Source: Flavobacteriia bacterium (GTDB lineage Bacteria; Bacteroidota; Bacteroidia; Flavobacteriales; Flavobacteriaceae). From it: 23,042 nt of DNA. The stretch is from contig JAHBAN010000091.1 of assembly GCA_018500075.1 (NCBI GenBank), forward strand, positions 1 through 23,042. Direction: 5' to 3'. The position numbers and the translations under genes are program-made. This document shows, one piece after another, positions 1 to 7,292 of the stretch (positions are counted from its first letter, which is position 1; each line of letters begins with the position of its first letter). The notes under the pieces are model-generated. The model saw only the letters and a program-made list of their open reading frames with translations. It was not told the DNA's origin and did not search any database.

Positions 1-1
1 G

Positions 2-25
2 GCGTCAGATGTGTATAAGAGACAG
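2..25 (+). other. Residual Nextera/Tn5 sequencing adapter at contig end
   Basis: Positions 7-25 read AGATGTGTATAAGAGACAG, the 19-bp Tn5 mosaic end used in Nextera libraries, and positions 2-6 (GCGTC) match the preceding bases of the Read 1 adapter. This is artificial sequence left by incomplete trimming. It puts an in-frame TAA (16-18) in front of the PDH E2 gene and creates a false start codon at 11. Genuine genomic sequence begins at about base 26. Confidence 0.96.
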
Positions 26-729
26 CCTATGAGGGGCGCAGCTACCAGGAGGTCAAGCTCGACGGGATGCGCAAAACCATCGCCGCCCGCCTCACCGAGG
101 CCAAGCAGACCGTGCCGCATTTCTACCTGCGCCGCGAGATCAAGCTCGATGCGCTCATGGCCTTCCGCGCCCAGCTCAACAAGCAGCTCGAAGCCCGTGG
201 CGTGAAGCTCTCGGTCAATGACTTCATCATCAAGGCCACCGCCCTCGCGCTGCAAGCCGTGCCTGCGGCCAATGCGGTCTGGGCGGGCGACCGTGTGCTC
301 CAGATGAGCGCCTCGGATGTGGCCGTGGCTGTCGCCATCGAAGGCGGCCTCTTCACGCCTGTGCTTCAGGACGCCGAGCAAAAATCGCTCTCCGCCCTCT
401 CCACCGAGATGAAAGACCTCGCCGCGCGCGCGCGTGACCGCAAGCTTGCCCCGCACGAGTATCAGGGCGGCAGCTTCGCCATCTCCAATCTCGGGATGAT
501 GGGGATCGACAACTTCGACGCGATCGTCAATCCGCCCCACGCCGGCATCCTCGCCGTGGGCGCGGGTGTGAAAAAGCCCGTGGTCGGCGCCGATGGTGAG
601 CTGACAGTCGCGACAGTAATGTCTGTCACAATGTCGGTCGATCACCGCGTGATTGACGGCGCGCTCGGGGCCGAGCTGCTCAAACATATCGTGGACCATC
701 TCGAAAACCCGATGGCCATGCTCGCCTGA
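26..729 (+). CDS. pdhC: Pyruvate dehydrogenase E2 (dihydrolipoamide acetyltransferase), 5'-truncated
   Basis: This is the C-terminal catalytic domain of the E2 subunit of the pyruvate dehydrogenase complex, which moves the acetyl group from lipoyl-lysine to CoA in the cytoplasm. The frame is open from the adapter boundary through GMRKTIAARLTEAKQTVPHF, where the acetyltransferase domain begins, to the end. The active-site motif DHRVIDG lies about 28 residues from the C-terminus, and SNLGMMGIDNF and NPPHAGILAVG are further conserved blocks. The lipoyl and peripheral-subunit-binding domains are missing only because the contig ends here. The ATG at base 67 lies inside the catalytic domain and is not the true start. 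2-Oxoglutarate dehydrogenase E2 is the alternative, but the overall sequence resembles alphaproteobacterial PDH E2. The gene name varies (aceF, pdhB or pdhC). Confidence 0.93.
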
Positions 730-752
730 TCTGACAGGGCGATAAAGTTAAC

Positions 753-791
753 AAACGCCGCGCAGGGGTAAACGCTCCGTGCGCGGCGTTT
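753..791. terminator. Hairpin between convergent genes (probable terminator)
   Basis: Eleven bases at 753-763 (AAACGCCGCGC) pair perfectly with 781-791 across a 17-base loop. The hairpin lies just after the PDH E2 stop and downstream of the convergent glycosyltransferase gene. Neither side has a long T run, so termination efficiency is uncertain, but the placement fits a shared terminator. Confidence 0.55.
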
Positions 792-826
792 ACGTTTGGA
801 CTTTGGCCAAAACCCCTGTTTGCCCG

Positions 827-854
827 GTGCACGGGTTGTGCACGGGTTGTGCAC
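827..854. repeat. 11-bp direct tandem repeat (about 2.5 copies)
   Basis: GTGCACGGGTT occurs twice back to back (827-837 and 838-848), followed by GTGCAC (849-854). Each unit contains the palindrome GTGCAC. The repeat lies in the convergent gap between PDH E2 and the glycosyltransferase. Function unknown; replication slippage would explain it. Confidence 0.85.
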
Positions 855-937
855 ACATATCACCCCCCCAGAATCACCGCAGACGTGCAAAGGTTAACGC
901 AGCCGTAGGGTGCGCATTCACTGCGCACCAAACCGCC

Positions 938-1825
938 TCAAAAAATCCCGAAAAACCGCTCGGGCAGTTTGAATTGCAGCTCATAGTCAGGCCGCTCAAA
1001 GTGATAAAATCCGGTCTCGCCCCGCGGCGCGAAACTCTCCACCATAGCCTTGCGATAGGGGCCGGTGTCAAAGCCCTCCTGCATCTCAAATTTCCCCATG
1101 GTTTCAAAGACCTCTCGGTCCTCCCCGCGCGCATCCGCAAACCAGTGACCGCCAATCGCGGTGTCTTTCTTGCTCTGCCCGATCTCTTTGGTGATCGCGT
1201 TGCGCCGGTCCATGGCGCGGGCGTATTCGGCAAAATCGCAAAACTTGAGATGAAACAGATACAGCCCCTCAGGCGCGTTGATCTGGTCATATTGGGTAAA
1301 ATGCCCGCCACGGGCAATTTTGACCCCCGCCGAGAGGATACAGGGCTTGGAGTAATGCGGCGCAAGCCTCACATGAGAGCGCGGCCCCAGAACCTTGTTT
1401 TCAATCGGCTTTTCTTCAATGTCGATCCGGTGAATCACCTCAAGCCCGAGCGGTGTGATCACCTGTCGGTGCTTTTGTCGCATGAGCCAGTCCGGCAGAT
1501 GCCCCACCTCAGGATCAAGCACCACAAGCTCGTCCACATCCCCCACAATCACATGGTCAAAATAGGCGTTCAGCCCCTGCACAAGGTTGTTGAGAAGCCG
1601 CCAGCGCTTCATATCAAAGTTCTTGTGGTGATGTCCGGGGATGCCAATGATATTGCAGCCCTTGGCCAGCTCGGCGACCTCAGGGGAGTGACCATGGTTG
1701 ACGATATAGCAGTTTTCGCGCCCCAGCATCTCGCCGTAATAGGCCAGCCATATCTTGAGATAAAACAGGTCGTCGCGCAGCATGGTCACGGCTGCAATCT
1801 TAAAAGTCTTCGGCTCACTCATCAC
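938..1825 (-). CDS. Glycosyltransferase, family 2-like (GT-A fold)
   Basis: The 295-residue protein has the layout of the Glyco_tranf_2_4-type glycosyltransferases common in Rhodobacteraceae. The N-terminal strand KIAAVTMLRDD would start the nucleotide-sugar-binding fold, followed by YIVNHGHSP. The DxD-type motif GDVDEL (D96 and D98) would hold the metal that binds the sugar diphosphate. FHLKFCDF and a basic, aromatic C-terminal half follow. There is no signal peptide or membrane segment, so it is probably cytoplasmic, making a surface glycan; donor and acceptor are not predictable. The longest frame begins at GTG (1825), and an ATG follows directly at 1822. The Shine-Dalgarno sequence is weak for both, so either start is possible. 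No other glycan genes are adjacent. Confidence 0.82.
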   Translation of the reverse strand: MMSEPKTFKIAAVTMLRDDLFYLKIWLAYYGEMLGRENCYIVNHGHSPEVAELAKGCNIIGIPGHHHKNFDMKRWRLLNNLVQGLNAYFDHVIVGDVDELVVLDPEVGHLPDWLMRQKHRQVITPLGLEVIHRIDIEEKPIENKVLGPRSHVRLAPHYSKPCILSAGVKIARGGHFTQYDQINAPEGLYLFHLKFCDFAEYARAMDRRNAITKEIGQSKKDTAIGGHWFADARGEDREVFETMGKFEMQEGFDTGPYRKAMVESFAPRGETGFYHFERPDYELQFKLPERFFGIF

Positions 1826-1885
1826 TCTGCTCGCTCTGTGTTCGGGCGTCCTTTGCAGATTAGCCGCTGGCGCACAAAATGAGAA

Positions 1886-2113
1886 TCAATTTGTTGGGCG
1901 CGCAAGATAATCCACAAGCTTGGCCCCAAGCAGCACCCAGGGCGCGCCATGCATCAGCAGATCAAATATATCAATCACAGCGCGCAGCTCACCGGCAATC
2001 AGAAGCTTTAGCTTCTCCCAGATATGTGGCTCGGGAAAGAAGGGCGCCAGCCCCAATGTGAGGGCCAAAAGAAGCGCGATGGGCCATGAAATATGGGTCA
2101 AAGCGTTTCGCAT
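1886..2113 (-). CDS. Small conserved inner-membrane protein
   Basis: This 75-residue protein has one clear hydrophobic segment (SWPIALLLALTLGLAPFF, about residues 9-26). A central stretch follows (PHIWEKLKLLIAGELRAVID), then a second moderately hydrophobic part (DLLMHGAPWVLLGAKLV). From memory it resembles a short conserved protein of Rhodobacteraceae, sometimes auto-named RND transporter-like; no function is known. The ATG at 2113 is preceded by AAGGGACAG, an acceptable ribosome-binding site. It lies between the tRNA-Asp pair and the glycosyltransferase on the same strand, and could be co-transcribed from the tRNA promoter or from its own. Confidence 0.7.
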   Translation of the reverse strand: MRNALTHISWPIALLLALTLGLAPFFPEPHIWEKLKLLIAGELRAVIDIFDLLMHGAPWVLLGAKLVDYLARPTN

Positions 2114-2137
2114 ACCTGTCCCTTACAAGGAAGAAAG

Positions 2138-2214
2138 TGGCGCGGTTGACGGGGCTCGAACCCGCGACCCCCGGCGTGACAGGCCGGTACTCTAACCAAC
2201 TGAGCTACAACCGC
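2138..2214 (-). tRNA. tRNA-Asp (GTC), copy 2 (promoter-distal)
   Basis: Read on the minus strand, it begins GCGGTTG and ends CAACCGC-G-CCA, with the CCA tail encoded. The anticodon stem CCGGC/GCCGG encloses loop CTGTCAC, anticodon GTC. The T arm contains GCGGGTTCGAGCCCCGT. All four arms can be drawn. The sequence is identical to the copy 34 bases upstream. Confidence 0.97.
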
Positions 2215-2248
2215 GCATCCGCAACGGGGCATCCTAAATCGTGCAGTG

Positions 2249-2325
2249 TGGCGCGGTTGACGGGGCTCGAACCCGCGACCCCCGGCGTGACAGGCCGGTA
2301 CTCTAACCAACTGAGCTACAACCGC
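2249..2325 (-). tRNA. tRNA-Asp (GTC), copy 1 (promoter-proximal)
   Basis: A 77-base gene including the encoded CCA, identical to the following copy: acceptor stem GCGGTTG/CAACCGC, discriminator G, anticodon GTC. It is the first gene after the minus-strand promoter at 2364-2392. The two copies probably come from one tandem duplication and are transcribed together. Confidence 0.97.
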
Positions 2326-2363
2326 TCACTGCAAGGCTTCGGATGCTCCAAAGCGTGAGGGAG

Positions 2364-2392
2364 GTCATATGCGCACCCCCTGCCCGCGTCAA
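2364..2392 (-). promoter_or_regulatory. Sigma-70 promoter of the tRNA-Asp pair
   Basis: On the minus strand, TTGACG (2392-2387) and TATGAC (2369-2364) are separated by exactly 17 bases. Transcription would start near 2357, about 30 bases before the first tRNA. The -35 box is near consensus and the spacing is ideal, as expected for a stable-RNA promoter. Confidence 0.72.
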
Positions 2393-2536
2393 GCGCTCAA
2401 ACCCCCTCTTTTCGCAAAAATTGTGCCTCATAGGTCACGGCCCGCAAGGTTTCACAATTTCGCCCTGTTTTGGCCCGCTGTTTGGCGTAAAATTTTTTTG
2501 GAATTATTTTTCAAAGCCCGCGAACAGGAGGTTTTT

Positions 2537-2632
2537 ATGCCAAAATCGCAAAAACCGCTTCCCAGCCCGAAACAAACCCGAAATCCGCCCCCGCCCAAGC
2601 CCCCGGTCATCACCGATTATGCCTCTCTATGA
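2537..2632 (+). CDS. 31-codon proline-rich ORF ahead of the TfoX-domain gene
   Basis: A perfect AGGAGG (2526-2531) sits five bases ahead of the ATG at 2537, the strongest ribosome-binding site in the window. The ORF encodes a basic, proline-rich peptide (begins MPKSQKPLPSPK, contains PPPPKPP, ends ITDYASL) and stops at TGA 2630-2632. The next gene begins 18 bases later in the same frame. It may be a leader peptide that couples translation to that gene, an independent small protein, or the N-terminal part of a longer protein interrupted by one stop. I do not recognise a family. Confidence 0.5.
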   Translation: MPKSQKPLPSPKQTRNPPPPKPPVITDYASL

Positions 2633-2650
2633 GCCGAAGCGGGGCGCGGT

Positions 2651-3001
2651 TTGAGCGCGCATAACGGTGTGAAAACACCGCTCTCCAGCCTGCGCAATAT
2701 CGGCCCGGCCATGGAGCGTTCGCTCAATGAGGTGGGCATTTTTTCAGCCGAAGACTTCTGTGATATGGGGGCCGATGCCGCCTATACGCGGCTGCTGCAA
2801 GGCGGCGCGCGGCCGCATTTTATCGTCTATTATGTGCTGCATATGGCGCTGCAGGGCCGGCCCTGGAACGACTGTAAAGGCAAGGAAAAACAAGAGCTTC
2901 GCGCGCGATTTGACGCTTTGAAGTCGGTCCGGCATGACAAGGGCCGCGCTCGGCTTGAGGCGGCCCTTGATGCACTTGGTGTGGTTGAGCGAAAGCCGTG
3001 A
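2651..3001 (+). CDS. TfoX/Sxy C-terminal-domain protein
   Basis: The 116-residue protein matches the TfoX C-terminal domain: LSSLRNIGPAMERSLNEVGI (a helix-hairpin-helix-like block), then FSAEDFCDMGADAAYTRLL, then RPWNDCKGKEKQELRARFDALK. This domain is half of the TfoX/Sxy competence regulator, but many proteobacteria carry it alone, with no demonstrated role in transformation. The frame opens at TTG 2651 without a good ribosome-binding site; GTG 2669 is an alternative. Initiation may depend on translation of the small ORF just upstream in the same frame. The gene is convergent with ndk, and only one base separates their stop codons. Confidence 0.82.
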   Translation: MSAHNGVKTPLSSLRNIGPAMERSLNEVGIFSAEDFCDMGADAAYTRLLQGGARPHFIVYYVLHMALQGRPWNDCKGKEKQELRARFDALKSVRHDKGRARLEAALDALGVVERKP

Positions 3002-3002
3002 C

Positions 3003-3425
3003 TTAGCCGACCAGCTCAAGACCCGAGAAGAAAAACGCGATTTCTTCTGCCGCTGTTTCCGGCGCATCCGAGCCGTGAACCGAGTTCTCACCGATCGACA
3101 GCGCAAACTCTTTGCGGATCGTGCCCTCTGCCGCATCCGCCGGGTTTGTTGCGCCCATCACTTCACGGTTCTTGGCAATCGCGTCTTCGCCTTCCAGAAC
3201 CTGAACCACAATCGGCTCCGAAATCATAAACTCACACAGCTCCCCAAAGAACGGACGCTCCGAATGCACCCCGTAAAACTGCTGCGCCTGTGCCAGCGTG
3301 AGCTGGATGCGCTTTGAGGCGACAATGCGCAGGCCGGCAGCCTCGAACTTGGCCGCGATCTGGCCGGTGAGGTTGCGCTTTGTGGCATCTGGTTTGATGA
3401 TCGAGAATGTGCGTTGAATGGCCAT
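3003..3425 (-). CDS. ndk: Nucleoside diphosphate kinase
   Basis: This is the full-length 140-residue cytoplasmic enzyme that transfers the gamma phosphate from ATP to (d)NDPs and balances nucleotide pools. It begins with the canonical MAIQRTFSIIKPDATKRN. The phospho-accepting histidine is H117 in NSVHGSD, and the nucleotide-binding stretch ERPFFGEL is present. The ATG at 3425 has an AGGAGCC ribosome-binding site about ten bases upstream. The gene is convergent with the TfoX-domain gene with a one-base gap. No terminator hairpin is visible there, so each transcript probably reads into the other's 3' end. Confidence 0.98.
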   Translation of the reverse strand: MAIQRTFSIIKPDATKRNLTGQIAAKFEAAGLRIVASKRIQLTLAQAQQFYGVHSERPFFGELCEFMISEPIVVQVLEGEDAIAKNREVMGATNPADAAEGTIRKEFALSIGENSVHGSDAPETAAEEIAFFFSGLELVG

Positions 3426-3505
3426 GTGCTTAAGGCTCCTATTGCTTTGCTAAAGGTTGATTTGGCGCCCTGCTATCACGCTGCATCGGCTTTGAAAAGC
3501 GAATG

Positions 3506-4693
3506 TTAAACGCGCTCAAGCTTGCCAATCCAGAGCACAGCCAGAAGCCCCAGCCCGGAGCTGGCCGCCATCAGCCCAAGCAGCACATAAGCCCCAAGCG
3601 GACCCCCCGCGAGCGCGCCGGTGAGCGCCGTCGCCCCGGCCCCGCCCAGAATGGTGATCGCACCAGACAGCCCCGACGCGCTGCCTGCCAGCCGGGGGTT
3701 GACCGACATCACCCCGGCATTGGCCGCAGGCAAGGTCAGCCCGTTGCCAAGGCCCACAAAGATCGCCCCGGCAAACATCACCCAGAAGTTCATCGCGCCC
3801 AGCGCCATGATGCAGATCACCACCAATGGCCCAAAGGTCGCCGAGAGCCGCCCCCAATACATCAGCCTGAGCATGGGAACACGGCCCGACAACCGCCCGG
3901 TCAGGAAATTTCCGAGCATGAAGCCCGCCGAAATAGAGCCGATTCCGATCCCGAGCTGTGAGGGCGTCAGCCCGAAAAGCCCTTCCCCGACAAGGGCCGC
4001 CCCGCCGAGAAACGCATAAAACCCGCCGACAGAGCCAATCAGGCAAAGGCAGTAGGCCCAGAAGATCTTGCTCCCGAACAGCTCGGGGTAAGAGCGGAAC
4101 TGCGCCGTAAAGCTGTCCGAGGGCGTCAGATTGGTCTCGGCCAGATCGCGCCACGACAGAGCCAGCATCAGTGCGCCCATCAGCGCATAGGCCGCAAAAT
4201 TGGACCGCCAGCCAAATGTTTCGCCCAGAACACCGCCCAGCACCGGCCCGAGCAAGGGGGCGAGCGCCATCGCCGTGCCGATCACGCCCAGAAGCCGCGC
4301 CGCTTCCTGTGGCGGGGCAATATCGCGCACAACCGCGCGGCTCAGAACCATGCCCGAAATCACCGCCCCCTGTAGCATCCGAAATGCGAGAAACAGCCAT
4401 ATATCACTGGCAAAATAGCACCCCACCGACGCCAGCGTAAACAACGCCATGCCACCAAGGATCACAGGCCGGCGCCCATACATATCCGACAACGGCCCGA
4501 TGATCAGCTGAAGCGCCGAGGACACAACCATATAGCCGCCCATCGCAACCGAGATCACCGCATAGCTCACCTCAAAATCACTCGCCATCTGGGCGAGCGC
4601 CGGCAGGAACATATTGAGCGAGAGAACAGACAGCGCCGTGAGAAGGATGAGCGTGATGATCTTGGGTCGGCGCGGGCCGGAAGCGGAATGCAT
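3506..4693 (-). CDS. MFS multidrug exporter, Bcr/CflA type
   Basis: The 395-residue polytopic membrane protein has about 12 hydrophobic segments. The MFS motif A is GPLSDMYGRRPV (residues 66-77), between helices 2 and 3, and an R-rich LSRAVVRD segment lies in helix 4. The length and the start (TLILLTALSVLSLNMFLPAL) fit the Bcr/CflA drug:proton antiporters, related to bicyclomycin and chloramphenicol exporters. The substrate cannot be predicted. The gene is divergent from the ABC-F gene. An imperfect palindrome at 4704-4723, just upstream of its start codon, could bind a local repressor, although no regulator gene is adjacent. Confidence 0.88.
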   Translation of the reverse strand: MHSASGPRRPKIITLILLTALSVLSLNMFLPALAQMASDFEVSYAVISVAMGGYMVVSSALQLIIGPLSDMYGRRPVILGGMALFTLASVGCYFASDIWLFLAFRMLQGAVISGMVLSRAVVRDIAPPQEAARLLGVIGTAMALAPLLGPVLGGVLGETFGWRSNFAAYALMGALMLALSWRDLAETNLTPSDSFTAQFRSYPELFGSKIFWAYCLCLIGSVGGFYAFLGGAALVGEGLFGLTPSQLGIGIGSISAGFMLGNFLTGRLSGRVPMLRLMYWGRLSATFGPLVVICIMALGAMNFWVMFAGAIFVGLGNGLTLPAANAGVMSVNPRLAGSASGLSGAITILGGAGATALTGALAGGPLGAYVLLGLMAASSGLGLLAVLWIGKLERV

Positions 4694-4703
4694 ACTTTGT
4701 TAA

Positions 4704-4723
4704 CCTGTGTTCTAATACACAAG
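4704..4723. promoter_or_regulatory. Candidate operator palindrome upstream of MFS gene
   Basis: CCTGTGT-TCTAAT-ACACAAG is an inverted repeat with 6 of 7 bases matching between the arms. It begins ten bases upstream of the MFS start codon, in the divergent gap with the ABC-F gene. A repressor of TetR, MarR or GntR type would bind such a site. Inference from position and symmetry only. Confidence 0.35.
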
Positions 4724-4812
4724 CGTTACGCCCCTTTTGAGCGGCTCACAAGGCTTGTCATGAGGGCGTTTCAGCACTGGCAAGGCGCGCCCAGCTCTGC
4801 TAAGCCGCCCAA

Positions 4813-6663
4813 ATGCTCAAGCTTGAAAACATATCCTATTCCGTCGCAGGCCGAAACCTCATCGAGGATGCCTCTGTCTCTATCCCGACAGGTCACAAAG
4901 TGGGCCTCGTGGGGCGCAACGGCACAGGCAAGACCACGCTCTTTCGCGTGATCCGCGGCGAGCTGCCGCTTGATACCGGCTCCTTCAGCCTGCCCTCGCG
5001 CGCGCGCATCGGAGGCGTGGCCCAAGAGGTGCCGGGCAATGAGGTCTCCTTGCTCAACACCGTTCTGGCCGCCGACAAGGAGCGCGCAGAGCTTCTGGCC
5101 GACACGAGCACAGATCCGGCCCGGATCGCCGAGGTGCAAACCCGCCTCGCCGATATTGACGCATGGAGCGCTGAAGCCCGCGCCTCAACAATCCTGCGCG
5201 GCCTTGGTTTTACCGCCGATGAGATGCACGCGCCATGCTCTGCCTTCTCCGGCGGCTGGCGGATGCGCGTGGCGCTGGCGGCTGTACTCTTTTCTGAGCC
5301 TGATCTTCTGTTGCTCGATGAACCGACGAACTACCTTGACCTTGAGGGCGCGCTTTGGCTGGAAAGCTATCTGGCAAAATACCCCCATACCGTCCTGATC
5401 GTCAGCCACGACCGTGGCCTGCTCAACCGCGCGGTTGGAGCGATCCTTCATCTGGAAGACAAGAAGCTGACGCTCTATCAAGGCAATTACGATACCTTCG
5501 CCGAAACCCGCGCCGCGCGGCTTGCGGTTGCGGCCTCCGAAAACCGCAAGATCGAAGCCCGCAAAGCCCATCTGCAAAGCTTTGTTGACCGCTTCCGCGC
5601 CAAAGCCTCCAAAGCTGTTCAGGCGCAATCCCGTATCAAGGCCATTGCCAAGCTCAAGCCGATCACAACCCCGCAGGAAGCCGCGCTCAAGCGCTTTACC
5701 TTCCCCTCGCCAGAAGAGCTGTCTCCACCGATCATCCGTGTCGAGGGCGGCTCGGTCGGCTACGAGGGCAAAGCGATCCTGTCGCATCTTGACCTGCGGA
5801 TTGATCAGGACGACCGTATCGCGCTGCTCGGGCGCAACGGCGAGGGCAAATCAACGCTCTCCAAGCTGCTCTCAGGCCGGCTTGAGCTGATGAAGGGGCA
5901 AATGGTCACCTCCTCCAAGCTGCGCGTCGGTTTCTTCGCCCAGCATCAGGTTGATGAGCTGTTTGTCGACGAAACCCCGATTGATCACATCCGTCGCCTG
6001 CGCCCGAGCGAGACGCCTGCGCGCCTGCGGGCGCGCCTCGGCGGCTTTGGCATCGGGGCCGAGCAAGCCGAAACGCTCGTGGGCAAACTCTCGGGCGGAC
6101 AAAAGGCGCGGCTCTCGCTGATGCTGGCCACGCTGGATGCGCCGCATCTGCTGATCCTCGATGAGCCGACCAACCACCTTGATATCGAAAGCCGCGAAGC
6201 GCTGGTTGAAGCGCTCACCGCCTATACCGGCGCGGTGATCCTCGTCAGCCACGATATGCACCTTCTGGGCCTTGTGGCCGATCGTCTTTGGCTCGTCAAA
6301 GACGGGGCGGTGAAGCCCTATGACGGCGATCTGGAAGATTATCGCGCGCTTTTGCTGGGGGCGCCTGACAAGAAATCAGAGAAAAAGAGCGAACCACAAA
6401 AAACAGTGAAGCCCAAGCGCGCGCCGCGCCTGTCGGTTCTGGAGTTGCGCGCCGAAGTGCGCAAATGCGAAGAACGCGTTGAAAAACTTGAGAGAATGCG
6501 CGCCCGCATGGACGAAATGCTGGCCGATCCCACGCTCTACTCCGAGCGCAAACACGCCGTTCCAGAACTTCAGCGCAAGGATGGCGAACTCAAGGTCGCG
6601 CTCAAGCGCGCCGAGGCGCTCTGGGAGGGCGCGCTTGCCAAACTCGAGGCTGCAGAGGCATGA
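4813..6663 (+). CDS. ABC-F family ATPase (YheS/Uup-like)
   Basis: The 616-residue soluble protein has two ABC domains and no membrane segment. Domain 1 has Walker A GRNGTGKT (34-41), signature FSGGW, Walker B LLLLDEPTNYLDL (about 165) and switch histidine SHDRG. Domain 2 has Walker A GRNGEGKST (340-348), signature LSGGQ (about 426), Walker B LLILDEPTNHLDI and SHDMH. Between them lies a charged helical linker (ENRKIEARKAHLQSFVDRFR), the ABC-F element that reaches the ribosomal P/E site. A lysine-rich hinge and a coiled coil (about 530-610) close the protein. The family acts on translating ribosomes; a target-protection role against antibiotics is not implied. Its stop overlaps the MarC gene start (ATGA). 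Confidence 0.93.
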   Translation: MLKLENISYSVAGRNLIEDASVSIPTGHKVGLVGRNGTGKTTLFRVIRGELPLDTGSFSLPSRARIGGVAQEVPGNEVSLLNTVLAADKERAELLADTSTDPARIAEVQTRLADIDAWSAEARASTILRGLGFTADEMHAPCSAFSGGWRMRVALAAVLFSEPDLLLLDEPTNYLDLEGALWLESYLAKYPHTVLIVSHDRGLLNRAVGAILHLEDKKLTLYQGNYDTFAETRAARLAVAASENRKIEARKAHLQSFVDRFRAKASKAVQAQSRIKAIAKLKPITTPQEAALKRFTFPSPEELSPPIIRVEGGSVGYEGKAILSHLDLRIDQDDRIALLGRNGEGKSTLSKLLSGRLELMKGQMVTSSKLRVGFFAQHQVDELFVDETPIDHIRRLRPSETPARLRARLGGFGIGAEQAETLVGKLSGGQKARLSLMLATLDAPHLLILDEPTNHLDIESREALVEALTAYTGAVILVSHDMHLLGLVADRLWLVKDGAVKPYDGDLEDYRALLLGAPDKKSEKKSEPQKTVKPKRAPRLSVLELRAEVRKCEERVEKLERMRARMDEMLADPTLYSERKHAVPELQRKDGELKVALKRAEALWEGALAKLEAAEA

Positions 6664-7289
6664 TCACATCCGCCTTTGTCATAACCGCGTTTGCAACGCT
6701 CTTTGTGATCATTGACCCTATCGCATTGACGCCGATTTTTGCCACGCTCACCCAAGGCATTCCAACCCCCGAACGCCGCCGTATCGCCCTGCGGGCCTGT
6801 CTTGTTGCGTTTTTCATTCTCGCCGCCTTTTCGTTTTTTGGCGAAGCCTTGATGCATTTTATTGGCATATCCATGCCCGCCTTCCGCGTCGCGGGCGGCA
6901 TTCTGTTGTTTTTGACCGCCCTTGAAATGCTGTTTGAACGTCGCACCAAGCGGCGTGAAGATCAGGCCAATGATGAGCCGGACTCCAGCCATGATCCGTC
7001 CGTTTTCCCGCTGGCCGTGCCGCTCTTGGCCGGTCCGGGTGCGATTGCCTCGGTGATCCTGTTGGCCGGACAGGCCCCCGGAATTGCAGGGACATTTGCG
7101 GTGATCGCAATCGTCGCCATCGTGCTGTTTGTGGTGTTTTTGTCGCTTCAGGCGTCAGCCTTGCTCGAGCGGGCCTTGGGCAAGACAGGGATCAATGTCG
7201 CGACCCGTCTTCTGGGGATGCTTCTGGCCGCGCTCGCTGTGCAATTTGTTCTGGACGGGTTGCGCGCCTTTGGCTTTGCGGGCGCTTGA
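6660..7289 (+). CDS. MarC family integral membrane protein
   Basis: The 209-residue protein has six predicted transmembrane helices and the typical MarC opening (FVITAFATLFVIIDPIALTPIFATLTQG), with a second conserved block in the C-terminal half (PLAVPLLAGPGAIASVILLA). MarC proteins were once linked to multiple antibiotic resistance, but that link was not upheld, and their transport function is unresolved. Its ATG overlaps the ABC-F stop codon by four bases, and the next gene starts three bases after its own stop, so the three are probably translationally coupled. There is a charged cytoplasmic loop around residues 98-115 (RRTKRREDQANDEPDSS). Confidence 0.93.
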   Translation: MITSAFVITAFATLFVIIDPIALTPIFATLTQGIPTPERRRIALRACLVAFFILAAFSFFGEALMHFIGISMPAFRVAGGILLFLTALEMLFERRTKRREDQANDEPDSSHDPSVFPLAVPLLAGPGAIASVILLAGQAPGIAGTFAVIAIVAIVLFVVFLSLQASALLERALGKTGINVATRLLGMLLAALAVQFVLDGLRAFGFAGA

Positions 7290-7292
7290 GCC

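Noticed and set aside
1..25. Tn5 mosaic end as evidence of a transposon insertion
   Set aside because: It lies exactly at the contig edge and includes Read 1 adapter bases, so it is library sequence and not a mobile element.
11..205. 64-codon frame beginning in the adapter
   Set aside because: Its start codon lies in synthetic Nextera sequence and it overlaps the real PDH E2 frame.
779..1882. 367-codon plus-strand frame opposite the glycosyltransferase
   Set aside because: It is a GC-bias shadow; the minus-strand frame has recognisable glycosyltransferase motifs and this one has none.
2086..2358. Open frames on both strands through the tRNA-Asp pair, with a repeated peptide
   Set aside because: These are the familiar false proteins read from tRNA genes; the repeat in the peptide is simply the duplicated tRNA.
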